Below are positions 1 to 6,850 of a DNA stretch of 14,987 bases, in pieces (the first letter of the stretch is position 1; each line of letters starts with the position of its first letter). The DNA comes from Patulibacter sp. (GTDB lineage: Bacteria; Actinomycetota; Thermoleophilia; Solirubrobacterales; Solirubrobacteraceae), in NCBI GenBank assembly GCA_031119595.1, contig JAVHXX010000040.1:1-14987 (forward strand), written 5' to 3'. A program made the position numbers and the translations under genes. The notes under the pieces are model-generated. The model searched no databases and was not told the origin of the DNA. It was given only the letters and a program-made list of their open reading frames with translations.

Positions 1-1
1 C

Positions 2-1420
2 CACTACACCGTGCAGAAGATGCAGCACTTCAACCGGGAGCGGGTCCCGGAGCGCGTGGTCCATGCGAAGGGCGCCGGGGCGCACGGGTACTTCGAGGTC
101 ACGAACGACGTCTCGCAGTACACGAAGGCGGCGCTGTTCTCGGAGATCGGCAAGCGCACGCCGATGTTCGCGCGGTTCTCCACCGTGGCCGGCGAGCAGG
201 GGTTCGCGGACACCGTCCGCGACCCCCGCGGATTCGCGCTGAAGTTCTACACCGAGGAGGGGAACTACGACCTCGTCGGCAACAACACGCCGGTGTTCTT
301 CGTCCGGGACGCGTCGAAGTTCCAGGACTTCATCCACTCCCAGAAGCGCCTCCCGGACACGGGCATGCGGTCGAACGACATGCAGTGGGACTTCTGGACG
401 CTCTCCCCCGAGAGCGCGCACCAGGTGCTGATCCTCATGTCGGATCGCGGCATCCCGCGGACCCTGCGTCACATGAACGGCTACGGCAGCCACACGTTCT
501 CGTGGATCAACGCGAAGGGCGAGAAGTTCTGGATCAAGTACCACTTCAAGACCGAGCAGGGCATCGAGACCTTCACCCAGGACGACGCCGACGCGCGCGT
601 CGGTGAGGACCTCGACTTCCACCGCCGCGACCTCCGCAAGGCCATCGACGACGGTGATCTCCCGGCGTGGCGACTCGAGGTGCAGGTGATGCCGTTCGCC
701 GATGCGGCGACGTACCGGTTCAACCCGTTCGACCTCACGAAGGTCTGGCCGCATGCGGACTATCCGCCGATCGAGGTGGGGCGGATGGTCCTCGACCGCA
801 ACCCCGAGAACTTCTTCGCGGAGGTCGAGCAGGCGAGCTTCTCCCCGGCGAACCTCGTCCCGGGGATCGGCCTCAGCCCCGACAAGATGCTGATGGGGCG
901 GATCTTCTCCTACCACGACACCCATCTGCACCGGATCGGCACGAACTACGAGCAGTTGCCGATCAACGCGCCCAAGAGCCCAGTCCACTCCTACAACAAG
1001 GACGGGCACATGACCTTCCGGCACGCCGGGGACCAGCCGGTCTACGCCCCGAACTCGCACGGCGGTCCGAAGGCCGATCCTGCTCGCGGTGCCGACATCG
1101 GCTGGTCCGTCGAGGGTGGAGAGGTCGGCCGCTACGCGAACGCCCACCACGCCGAGGACGACGACTTCGGTCAGGCGGGCACGCTCTACCGCGACGTCAT
1201 GGACGACACCGACCGTGACCACCTCGTCGAGAACATCGTCGGCCACGCGAGCGACGAGGTCCGGCCCGAGACGCAGCTGCGGGTGATCGCCTACTGGTCG
1301 GCGGTCGACGAGGGGCTCGGGCGCCGCGTCGCCGAGGGGCTCGGCATCGACCTCGCGGCACAGAACGGCGCGTACGACGCAGCCCGCGCGATCGTGCTCG
1401 ATCACGCCGGCCGCGCCTGA
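2..1420 (+). CDS. katA: Haem catalase, small-subunit type, 5'-truncated by window edge
   Basis: Catalase breaks hydrogen peroxide into water and oxygen in the cytoplasm. The reading frame is open from base 2, and its first codons (HYTVQKMQHFNRERVPERVV) already match the family interior. The true start therefore lies before the window, with roughly 35-40 residues missing. The GTG at 11 is internal, not a start. Visible hallmarks are the distal haem histidine in VVHAKGAGAHG (codon 62-64), the active-site Asn in GNNTPVFFVRD, and the proximal haem-ligand tyrosine in RIFSYHDTHLHRIG (codon 911-913). The chain ends soon after YWSAVDEGLGRRVAEGLG with no C-terminal flavodoxin-like domain, as in the small-subunit clade that usually binds NADPH. 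It converges on the methionine aminopeptidase gene, with 30 bp between the stop codons. Family assignment is firm; the symbol katA is by analogy. Confidence 0.95.
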   Translation, partial: HYTVQKMQHFNRERVPERVVHAKGAGAHGYFEVTNDVSQYTKAALFSEIGKRTPMFARFSTVAGEQGFADTVRDPRGFALKFYTEEGNYDLVGNNTPVFFVRDASKFQDFIHSQKRLPDTGMRSNDMQWDFWTLSPESAHQVLILMSDRGIPRTLRHMNGYGSHTFSWINAKGEKFWIKYHFKTEQGIETFTQDDADARVGEDLDFHRRDLRKAIDDGDLPAWRLEVQVMPFADAATYRFNPFDLTKVWPHADYPPIEVGRMVLDRNPENFFAEVEQASFSPANLVPGIGLSPDKMLMGRIFSYHDTHLHRIGTNYEQLPINAPKSPVHSYNKDGHMTFRHAGDQPVYAPNSHGGPKADPARGADIGWSVEGGEVGRYANAHHAEDDDFGQAGTLYRDVMDDTDRDHLVENIVGHASDEVRPETQLRVIAYWSAVDEGLGRRVAEGLGIDLAAQNGAYDAARAIVLDHAGRA

Positions 1421-1437
1421 GCGGCCGTGGCGGCCGC
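1421..1437. terminator. Hairpin between convergent catalase and map genes
   Basis: A perfect 6-bp stem, GCGGCC (1421-1426) pairing with GGCCGC (1432-1437) around a 5-nt loop, starts directly after the catalase stop codon. It is symmetric in DNA, so it could serve both convergent genes. There is no T-tract, so a termination role is inferred from position only. Confidence 0.35.
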
Positions 1438-1450
1438 GAGCCGCGGGGCG

Positions 1451-2194
1451 CTAGGCCGCGGTGAGCACGCGGGCGCCCTGCGGGCGGACGACGACGGTGT
1501 GTTCGACATGCGCCGAGAGGGAGCCGTCCGCGGTGGCCATCGTCCAGCCGTCGTCGAGCGTGACGAGCTCCGAGGTCCCGAGGCCGATCATCGGCTCGAT
1601 CGCGAGCACGAGGCCGTCGTTCATGCGCTGACGCACGTGCGGCTCGTAGATGTTCGAGACCTGCGGCGCCTCGTGCATCGTGCGACCGACGCCGTGACCG
1701 ACGAGGTCGGCGTAGATCGTGGCGCCAGCCGAGCGCGCGGCCCGCTGCGTGGCCTTCCCGATCAGGCGCAGCGGATCGCCCGCACGGGCCGCGCGCACGG
1801 CGCTGGTCATGCACCGGTCGGCGGTGGCGAGCAGACGAGCGGCCGCGGGGCTGGGCTTGCCGACGGGCACCGTCACCGCCGCATCCGCGCAGAAGCCGTC
1901 GAGGAGCGGCGTGACGTCGAGGGTGACGAGGTCGCCCTCGCGCAGGATCCGGCCGCCGGGGACGCCGTGGACGACCTGTTCGTTCACGGAGATGCAGATC
2001 GTCCCCGGGAAGCCGACGAGCTCCGCCGGCCCGGACGTCGCGCCCGCGCGCGCAAAGGCGCGGGCCGCGATCTCGTCGAGGGTCCCGGTGGCGATCCCGG
2101 GTGCGACCGCGGCCTTCAGCTCGGCGAGCACGCTGGCGACCAGCGCGCCGACCCGCTCCATCGCGGCCAGCTCTTCGGGCGTCTCGATGCTCAT
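1451..2194 (-). CDS. map: Type I methionine aminopeptidase
   Basis: It removes the initiator methionine from nascent proteins in the cytoplasm. The 247-residue protein is full length for a type I enzyme without an N-terminal extension. All five metal ligands are visible: D93 (TLDVT), D104 (CADAAVT), H167 (GHGVGRTMHE), E200 (AIEPMI) and E231 (VEHTVVV). The substrate-contact histidines H76 (VVHGVPG) and H174 are also present. The ATG at 2194 is chosen because homology starts there (MSIETPEELAAMERVG). A CACAAT hexamer ends 6 nt upstream, which suggests a leaderless transcript; alternatively the GGGGG just before ATG could act as a weak ribosome site. The gene is not beside secY, adk or infA, so it may be a second copy, as many actinobacteria carry. 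It is divergent from the GNAT gene. Confidence 0.95.
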   Translation of the reverse strand: MSIETPEELAAMERVGALVASVLAELKAAVAPGIATGTLDEIAARAFARAGATSGPAELVGFPGTICISVNEQVVHGVPGGRILREGDLVTLDVTPLLDGFCADAAVTVPVGKPSPAAARLLATADRCMTSAVRAARAGDPLRLIGKATQRAARSAGATIYADLVGHGVGRTMHEAPQVSNIYEPHVRQRMNDGLVLAIEPMIGLGTSELVTLDDGWTMATADGSLSAHVEHTVVVRPQGARVLTAA

Positions 2195-2200
2195 GCCCCC

Positions 2201-2206
2201 ATTGTG
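2201..2206 (-). promoter_or_regulatory. Candidate -10 element of map, leaderless layout
   Basis: On the minus strand CACAAT (4 of 6 bases of TATAAT) is followed by 6 nt and then the map ATG, which would put +1 at the start codon. No good -35 hexamer is seen 16-18 bp further up. The same spacing recurs at other genes in this window, which raises confidence somewhat. Confidence 0.45.
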
Positions 2207-2226
2207 ACGCGCCCCGGTCGCGCGTT

Positions 2227-2244
2227 GCCCGAGCGAGGTCGGGC
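2227..2244. promoter_or_regulatory. 18-bp dyad upstream of map
   Basis: GCCCGA (2227-2232) and TCGGGC (2239-2244) form a perfect inverted repeat with a 6-bp spacer. It lies 33-50 bp before the map start codon, where a -35 region would be, and 119 bp or more from the divergent GNAT start. A second, overlapping dyad GGTCG/CGACC (2237-2252) follows. It could be an operator or a chance event in GC-rich DNA. Confidence 0.25.
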
Positions 2245-2362
2245 GATCGACCGGGCTGGGGCCGAGCGGCGCCCGCGTACCATCGAGACCACGCGCGCCG
2301 CCCCGGCGCACAGCCACGCTGCGACCTCCCGGGCGCACCACCGAAGGAGAGCTGGACCAGCC

Positions 2363-2887
2363 ATGTCGACCATCCGCCACGCGGTCCCAGCCGACAGCGC
2401 CGCCCTGCACGAGCTCGCCGCGACCACCTTCCCGCTCGCCTGTCCTCCGGGGACCGCACCCGAGGCGATGCAGGCGTTCATCGACGAGCACCTCACCGAG
2501 CGGCACTTCGATGCCTACCTGGCGGATCCGACCCGCCACATCCTGGTCGCGGGCGACTTCGACGGGTACGCCCTGCTCGTCACCGGCGAGCCGGACGACA
2601 CCGACGTCGCCGCGGCGCTGACCACCCGGCCGACGGTCGAACTGAGCAAGCTCTACGTCCTCCCCGACGGCCATGGCGCCGGGATCGCCACGGCGCTGAT
2701 GCAGGCCGTCTTCGCGCACGCGGCGGAGCTCGGCGCCAAGGCCGTCTGGCTGGGCGTCAACCAGCACAACGGCCGTGCGAACGCCTTCTACGAGCGGTCC
2801 GGGTTCCCGGTGGTCGGGACGAAATCGTTCATGGTCGGCGACGAACGCCACGACGACTTCACCCGGGAGCACGTGCTCGCGGACTGA
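2363..2887 (+). CDS. GNAT-family N-acetyltransferase
   Basis: A 174-residue protein with the single GNAT fold, which transfers an acetyl group from acetyl-CoA to an amine. The substrate cannot be told from sequence. Visible landmarks are the beta4 strand ELSKLYVL (93-100), the pyrophosphate-binding loop PDGHGAGIATALM (101-113), and the C-terminal motif NGRANAFYERSGF (136-148) that is typical of motif B. The start ATG at 2363 is supported by AAGGAGA (2344-2350), 12 nt upstream, and by homology beginning at MSTIRHAVPAD. The open frame continues far upstream, but that part is antisense to map and is not used. A TACCAT hexamer at 2278-2283 could be its -10 with a leader of about 75 nt. It is divergent from map and followed by a strong hairpin, so it may be monocistronic. 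Confidence 0.9.
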   Translation: MSTIRHAVPADSAALHELAATTFPLACPPGTAPEAMQAFIDEHLTERHFDAYLADPTRHILVAGDFDGYALLVTGEPDDTDVAAALTTRPTVELSKLYVLPDGHGAGIATALMQAVFAHAAELGAKAVWLGVNQHNGRANAFYERSGFPVVGTKSFMVGDERHDDFTREHVLAD

Positions 2888-2902
2888 CGCGGCCGGGTCC
2901 CC

Positions 2903-2919
2903 GCCGGTGGGCCACCGGC
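2903..2919 (+). terminator. Strong hairpin after the GNAT gene
   Basis: GCCGGTG (2903-2909) pairs perfectly with CACCGGC (2913-2919) around a GGC loop, 15 nt after the GNAT stop codon. There is no T-run after it. Position between two plus-strand genes and the perfect stem make a terminator plausible. Confidence 0.45.
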
Positions 2920-2926
2920 ACCGTCC

Positions 2927-2932
2927 TAGTGT
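2927..2932 (+). promoter_or_regulatory. Candidate -10 hexamer before the MDR oxidoreductase
   Basis: TAGTGT fits TANNNT and lies just after the GNAT hairpin, 65 nt before the oxidoreductase ATG. No convincing -35 is seen, so this is weak. Confidence 0.25.
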
Positions 2933-2997
2933 GGGGGACCTCCAGCCGGACCCGCCCTCGGGCCGGCGCTGCCACGCCACCTGCTCGAGGAGTTGCC

Positions 2998-3927
2998 ATG
3001 CGCGCCGTCGCCATCACCCGCCCCGGCGGACCGGACGTCCTCGAGATCGTCGAGCGTGCCGACCGCGACCCGGGCCGCGGCGAGGTGAGGATCGCCGTCC
3101 GCGCCGCAGCGGTGAACCCGACCGACGTCCTCATGCGCCAGGGCGGCGGGGGCGACCTGCCCCAGCCGTGGATCCCCGGCATGGATGCCGCCGGCACGAT
3201 CGAGGCCGTCGGAGAGGGCGTCGATCGGTTCGCCGTCGGGGATGAGGTGATGGCCGCTGCCAGCCCGCGGCGTCCGGACGGTGGCGCGCAGGCCGAGCGG
3301 CTCGTGGTCCCGGCGGCGTCGGTCGTGCCGATCCCGGACGGCGCGTCGCTCGAGGAGGCGGCCACGCTCCCGATGAACGGCCTCACGGCCAAGCTCGGGC
3401 TCGAGCTGCTGGGCCTCGAGCCCGGGTCGACGCTGGCGGTCTCGGGCGGTGCGGGCCTCCTGGCCTCCTACGTGATCCCGCTCGCGAAGGCGGCCGGCCT
3501 GCGCGTCGTCGCCGATGCGAAGCCGGAGGACGTCGACCTGGTCCGAGGCTTCGGCGCGGACGAGATCGTCCCGCGGAGCGACGACTTCGGTGCCGCCGTG
3601 CGCGCCGCCGTGCCCGAGGGGGTCGACGGCGTCTACGACACGGCGCTGCTCCACGAGCGCGTGTTCTGCGGCCTGCGCGACGGCGGCACGACCGTCGTCG
3701 TCCGCGGGTGGGCGCCGGACCACACCGAACGTGACATCGTGGTGCGCCAGGTGATGGTCCGCGACGCCCTCGAGCGCACCGAATGGCTCGACGAGCTCCG
3801 CGCGCTGGTATCGGACGGCCGCATCCGGCTGCGCGTCGCGCAGACGTTCCCGGTCGACCAGGTCGGAGCAGCGCAGGACCTCATGGACGCCGGCGGCCTT
3901 CGCGGCCGCGCGGTGCTGGTGTTCTGA
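2998..3927 (+). CDS. Zinc-free MDR-family NAD(P)H oxidoreductase (quinone oxidoreductase-like)
   Basis: A 309-residue medium-chain dehydrogenase/reductase. Members of this branch reduce quinones or enals with NADPH; the substrate here is unknown. The N-terminal GroES-like domain includes AAVNPTDVLMRQGG (37-50) and the IPGMDAAGTIEAVG segment (59-72). The Rossmann domain starts at LAVSGGAGLLASYVIPLAKA (146-165). The expected last glycine of the nucleotide loop is alanine (A156), which I recall from relatives too. The cysteine cluster of zinc alcohol dehydrogenases is absent. ATG at 2998 has GAGGAG (2987-2992) at a 5-nt spacing, which settles the start. The TVP38-type gene follows after only 20 bp, so the two are probably co-transcribed. 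Confidence 0.9.
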   Translation: MRAVAITRPGGPDVLEIVERADRDPGRGEVRIAVRAAAVNPTDVLMRQGGGGDLPQPWIPGMDAAGTIEAVGEGVDRFAVGDEVMAAASPRRPDGGAQAERLVVPAASVVPIPDGASLEEAATLPMNGLTAKLGLELLGLEPGSTLAVSGGAGLLASYVIPLAKAAGLRVVADAKPEDVDLVRGFGADEIVPRSDDFGAAVRAAVPEGVDGVYDTALLHERVFCGLRDGGTTVVVRGWAPDHTERDIVVRQVMVRDALERTEWLDELRALVSDGRIRLRVAQTFPVDQVGAAQDLMDAGGLRGRAVLVF

Positions 3928-3947
3928 TCGCCGGTCGTCCCCCAGCG

Positions 3948-4682
3948 GTGCCCGGGCGGCGGAGCGGGACCCGCCCGATCCTCACCGCGATCGCGGTGGC
4001 GATCGTGCTCACCGTCGCGCTGGTCGCGGTCGCTCCGGTCCGCGACGTGCTCTCGGCGGTGGTCCACGGCGACCTCGACGCGATGCGCGAGCGCCTCGAC
4101 GCCCTCGGCCCGTGGGCGGCGCTCGTGTTGCTGGCGCTCGGACTCCTGCACGTCCTCGTGCCGTTCCCGGCGGAGCTGCCCAACGCGGCCGCGGGCTTCG
4201 CGCTCGGGTTCTGGGCCGGCGTGCCGGTGATGCTCGGCGTGTGGGTCATCTCCGGCCTCGCGGCGTACTGGCTGGCGCGGACCGCCGGACGTCCCGCGCT
4301 CACCCGCCTCCTCGGCGAGCGCCGGATCGAGGAGGCCGAACGGTTCGTCGACAGCGGCGGTACCACCGCGCTCCTGGCCGCGCGCCTGATCCCGGTCGTC
4401 CCGTTCTCGTTCGCGTCGTTCGCGGCCGGGCTCGCGCTGGTCCCGGTCCGTCGCTTCGCCTGGACGACGGCGGTCGGGTTCTTCCCGCTCACCGCGACGA
4501 CCGTCCTGATCGGCTCACGCCTCCGATCGCCGAACTACGCGGATCCGCTGCTCTGGGGTCCGATCGTCGCGGCGCTCGCGATCGTCCTGGGCCTCGGGAT
4601 CGCGCAACGCCGCCGGTCGCACCGGGCCGCCGCCGCGGCCGCGGAGCCCGCCGAGCCGCCGACGGTCGCGAACGGCTCCTGA
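3948..4682 (+). CDS. TVP38/TMEM64 (SNARE-associated, VTT domain) membrane protein
   Basis: A 244-residue integral membrane protein of the DedA-related VTT family; bacterial members are suspected lipid scramblases or transporters, but this one's role is unknown. A first hydrophobic helix covers residues 11-30. The VTT core contains the PFPAELPNAAAGFALGFWAG segment (72-91), GLAAYWLARTAGR (103-115), ARLIPVVPFSFASFAAGLA (145-163) and GFFPLTATTVLIGS (177-190). A last helix at 205-219 precedes a basic, alanine-rich cytoplasmic tail. The start is uncertain: GTG at 3948 is the first reasonable start after the upstream stop and leaves a short cytoplasmic N-terminus, but it has no clear Shine-Dalgarno. 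The frame is also open further upstream, inside the oxidoreductase gene. Probably translationally coupled to that gene. Confidence 0.85.
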   Translation: MPGRRSGTRPILTAIAVAIVLTVALVAVAPVRDVLSAVVHGDLDAMRERLDALGPWAALVLLALGLLHVLVPFPAELPNAAAGFALGFWAGVPVMLGVWVISGLAAYWLARTAGRPALTRLLGERRIEEAERFVDSGGTTALLAARLIPVVPFSFASFAAGLALVPVRRFAWTTAVGFFPLTATTVLIGSRLRSPNYADPLLWGPIVAALAIVLGLGIAQRRRSHRAAAAAAEPAEPPTVANGS

Positions 4683-4733
4683 CGCTCGCTCCGTCGCCGC
4701 CGAACCGCCGCCACGCTCGGCGAAACCGGCGCC

Positions 4734-5093
4734 TCAGCCCTCGCCGGGGAGGTCCATGCTCGCGATCAGCTCGCCGTCGAACGTGTACACGTGGTGCACG
4801 ATCGAGTCGGCGATGACCGTGCCGTCGAGATCCTTGACCACCTGGTGGACCTCGACGTCGAAGCGGCCGTCACCGAGGGGCTCGATCGACACCGGCTCGA
4901 CGGTCGGGTCGATCTCCTGCCACTGGTCTTCCCAGTAGGCCCGGACGGCGTCGCCGCCCTCGACGTGCCCGCCCTTGAAGGCGCGCGGCCAGGTCACGTC
5001 CGGTGCCATCTGGTCGATCACGAACGAGCTGTCGCGACGGTTGAACGCCGCGTACAGGTCGTGGATGCGGCTGGTCATCGCGGTGTCGGTCAT
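4734..5093 (-). CDS. SnoaL-like (NTF2-fold) small protein
   Basis: A 119-residue protein with the layout of SnoaL-like domains: an N-terminal helix IHDLYAAFNRRDSSFVIDQM (10-29), then DVTWPRAFKGGHVEGGDAV (32-50), the RAYWEDQW helix (51-58), and a C-terminal beta sheet DVEVHQVVKDLDG...VHHVYTFDGELI. The fold is used by cyclases, isomerases and many uncharacterised proteins, so no reaction can be assigned. ATG at 5093 has no Shine-Dalgarno, but TACGCT sits 7 nt upstream, suggesting a leaderless start; an in-frame ATG at 5078 is the alternative. It follows the MFS gene on the same strand after an 86-bp gap that contains this candidate promoter, so it can probably be transcribed on its own. Confidence 0.85.
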   Translation of the reverse strand: MTDTAMTSRIHDLYAAFNRRDSSFVIDQMAPDVTWPRAFKGGHVEGGDAVRAYWEDQWQEIDPTVEPVSIEPLGDGRFDVEVHQVVKDLDGTVIADSIVHHVYTFDGELIASMDLPGEG

Positions 5094-5100
5094 GGTTGCC

Positions 5101-5128
5101 AGCGTAGACGCGAGCGCCGCGCCGTCCG
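5101..5128 (-). promoter_or_regulatory. Candidate leaderless promoter of the SnoaL-like gene
   Basis: On the minus strand CGGACG (5128-5123, 4 of 6 to TTGACG), a 16-bp spacer and TACGCT (5106-5101) precede the ATG by 7 nt. The -10 hexamer is identical to the one before the DUF3224 gene. Confidence 0.5.
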
Positions 5129-5179
5129 CCGGGACGGCGGGCGACGCGGCGCGCGGGCGCAGGGTGCAGGACGGGTGCG

Positions 5180-6700
5180 TCAGGCGGCGGCAGTCTGCAG
5201 GGACTCGGTCTTCGTGGCGGGCTCCGGCTCCTCCCCGCCGTGTTCCTCGACCGAGCGCGAGTCGGTGAGGGACAGCGCGCCGATCCCGGCGACGAGGCCG
5301 ACGACCACCGCGAGCACCGCGTAGGTGATCCGCTCGCCATGGAAGAACGAGTGGACGAGGCTGCTGCTCCACACGCCCGCAGGGAGCGACGTGGTGACGA
5401 GGGCCGCGATCAGCGTGCCGACCATCGCGGTGCCGATGCTGCTGCCGACCTCCTGCGCGGTGTCGTTCAGGGCGGTGCCGATCGACGTGCGGTTGGCGGG
5501 CATCGCGTCGACGAGGGCGACGGCGCAGATCGTCATCACGGTGCGCAGGCCGATCGTCATCGCGACCATGCAGACGGCGATCGCGAGGTAGCCGTGCTCG
5601 ACGCCCCAGGAGAGCCCGGCGAGCGCGCCACCGAGGAACGCCGCGCCGACGAGGCAGGCGATGCGGTGCCCGAAGCGCTTGGCGAGCGTCTCCGTGAGCG
5701 GCGTGGCGAGGAGCATCGTCGCGATCATCGGAAGGTTCGCGAGGCCCGCACGGACCGGCGACCAGCCGTAGGCGTACTGGAAGTGCAGGATCAGCCCGAA
5801 CATCACGCTGGCCATGGCGATCGACGTGCCGGTCTGCGCGATCGTGGCGCCGCGGACGGTGCCGTTCGAGAAGAGCTTCAGGTCGAGCATGGGGGAGGCG
5901 GTGCGGCGCTCGTGGAGGTAGAAGCCGATCGCGGCAGCCACGGCACCGACGATCGAGGCGACCGTGCCGGCCGAGAGCCAGCCGTGCTGGACGCCGCTCG
6001 TGAGCGAGTAGCACCCGAGGCCGATGGCGGCGACGCTGAGCGCCGCGCCGGGCAGGTCGAGGCTGTCCTCGGTGAGGTCCTCGCGGCGGTCCGGGGCGAC
6101 GCCGAGCCGCACGCCGACGAACGCGATGAGGGCGATCGGAGCGTTGACGACGAGCAGCCACTCCCACGAGACGTGGGCGAGGGCGGTCCCGCCGAGGAGC
6201 GGTCCGAGGATGAACCCGGACATGCCGACGATGATCATGACCGTCATCGCGCGCATCCGCAGGGCCTTGTCGTCGAAGAGGCGGAAGACGAGGGAGTTCG
6301 TGATCGGTGCCATGGCGGCGGCGGCGATGCCGAGCGCGGCGCGCAGGGCGATGAGTTCGCCGGTGGAGTTCACGGCGATCACGCAGAGGCTCAGCAGGCC
6401 GAACACGGCCAGGCCGACGAGCAGGACCCGGCGGCGGCCGAAGCGGTCGGCGATCGATCCGGACGTGAGGAGGAGGCCACCGAACGTGAGCGAGTACGCG
6501 CCGGTGACCCATTGCAGGGCGGTCGTGCCGCCGCCGAGGTCGCGGCCGATCGTCGGCAGCGCGATCGACATCAGGGTGTTGTCGACCATCTCGACGAAGA
6601 ACGCGAGACAGAGTGCGGCGAGCGGGATCCACGCCGCGCGCAGCGACGGGTAGGTGCGGGACCCGGAGCCGGAGGGCGTCGGAGCAGTGGTGGCAGTCAT
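5180..6700 (-). CDS. MFS transporter, DHA2 (EmrB/QacA) drug:H+ antiporter type
   Basis: An inner-membrane exporter of 506 residues with hydrophobicity fitting 14 membrane helices. DHA2 signatures are visible: motif D1 in helix 1 (FFVEMVDNTLMSIALPTIG, with acidic E37 and D40), motif A between helices 2 and 3 (GSIADRFGRRR, 81-91), motif B (ALRAALGIAAAAMAP, 118-132) and motif C in helix 5 (GFILGPLLGGTAL, 162-174), which marks exporters. The cargo is unknown. ATG at 6700 is preferred over GTG at 6727, because the GTG would sit inside a repeat operator and neither has a Shine-Dalgarno; GATGCT lies 6 nt before the ATG, giving a leaderless layout. Three 11-bp-phased repeats just upstream suggest control by a winged-helix activator. 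No regulator gene lies beside it. Confidence 0.93.
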   Translation of the reverse strand: MTATTAPTPSGSGSRTYPSLRAAWIPLAALCLAFFVEMVDNTLMSIALPTIGRDLGGGTTALQWVTGAYSLTFGGLLLTSGSIADRFGRRRVLLVGLAVFGLLSLCVIAVNSTGELIALRAALGIAAAAMAPITNSLVFRLFDDKALRMRAMTVMIIVGMSGFILGPLLGGTALAHVSWEWLLVVNAPIALIAFVGVRLGVAPDRREDLTEDSLDLPGAALSVAAIGLGCYSLTSGVQHGWLSAGTVASIVGAVAAAIGFYLHERRTASPMLDLKLFSNGTVRGATIAQTGTSIAMASVMFGLILHFQYAYGWSPVRAGLANLPMIATMLLATPLTETLAKRFGHRIACLVGAAFLGGALAGLSWGVEHGYLAIAVCMVAMTIGLRTVMTICAVALVDAMPANRTSIGTALNDTAQEVGSSIGTAMVGTLIAALVTTSLPAGVWSSSLVHSFFHGERITYAVLAVVVGLVAGIGALSLTDSRSVEEHGGEEPEPATKTESLQTAAA

Positions 6701-6706
6701 GGGATG

Positions 6707-6712
6707 AGCATC
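6707..6712 (-). promoter_or_regulatory. Candidate -10 element of the MFS gene
   Basis: GATGCT on the minus strand, 6 nt before the ATG. The position 17 bp upstream reads CCCGTG, not a -35 consensus; instead the nearest operator repeat ends 10 bp upstream. A weak promoter of this kind would need an activator. Confidence 0.4.
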
Positions 6713-6722
6713 GACCGAGGCG

Positions 6723-6763
6723 CTCACAGCACGGGCACGCCGCCCTCACAGCACGCTCACAGC
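6723..6763 (-). promoter_or_regulatory. 11-bp-phased direct repeats, probable activator operator
   Basis: CTCACAGC (GCTGTGAG on the coding strand of the MFS gene) occurs at 6723-6730, 6745-6752 and 6756-6763. The starts are 22 and 11 bp apart, so all copies lie on one face of the helix. The first two extend to an identical 11-mer, CTCACAGCACG. The missing 11-bp register (6734-6744) keeps only CAC and a few other bases. Tandem repeats with 11-bp pitch reaching the -35 region are the known style of OmpR/PhoB-like and SARP/BTAD winged-helix activators. The regulator itself is not in this window. Confidence 0.6.
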
Positions 6764-6769
6764 CCTGCG

Positions 6770-6798
6770 CCACCGAGGCTACGTCGTACCGTCGGTGG
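6770..6798. promoter_or_regulatory. 29-bp imperfect palindrome between MFS and SpoIIAA-like genes
   Basis: CCACCGA (6770-6776) and TCGGTGG (6792-6798) flank an inner dyad TACG-T-CGTA (6780-6788), all centred on 6784. Twelve of 14 base pairs match. It begins 6 bp from the last phased repeat and lies 53-81 bp before the plus-strand ATG at 6851. TACCGT (6787-6792) within it could be a plus-strand -10. A dimeric repressor site is the likely reading. Confidence 0.45.
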
Positions 6799-6850
6799 AC
6801 AGACGCGTGCGTACGCCGCGTCGTCTCACGACCGAAGGACCAGCGCTCCC

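Noticed and set aside
11..13. GTG as the start codon of the catalase
   Set aside because: The codons before it (HYT) already continue the catalase N-terminal homology, so the gene simply begins outside the window.
1427..2362. Long N-terminal extension of the GNAT frame
   Set aside because: It lies antisense to the map gene, has no recognisable domain, and the ATG at 2363 has a proper Shine-Dalgarno and starts at the family homology.
3783..3947. Upstream extension of the TVP38 frame into the oxidoreductase gene
   Set aside because: The extension is Arg/Pro-rich shadow sequence of the oxidoreductase; membrane-protein character starts after GTG 3948.
6725..6727. GTG as the start of the MFS transporter
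   Set aside because: It falls inside an operator repeat and has no ribosome site; ATG 6700 fits the leaderless pattern and loses only nine non-conserved residues.
6723..6763. CRISPR or tandem-repeat array
   Set aside because: Only three 8-bp copies at 11 and 22 bp spacing next to a promoter; this is operator geometry, not a spacer-repeat array.
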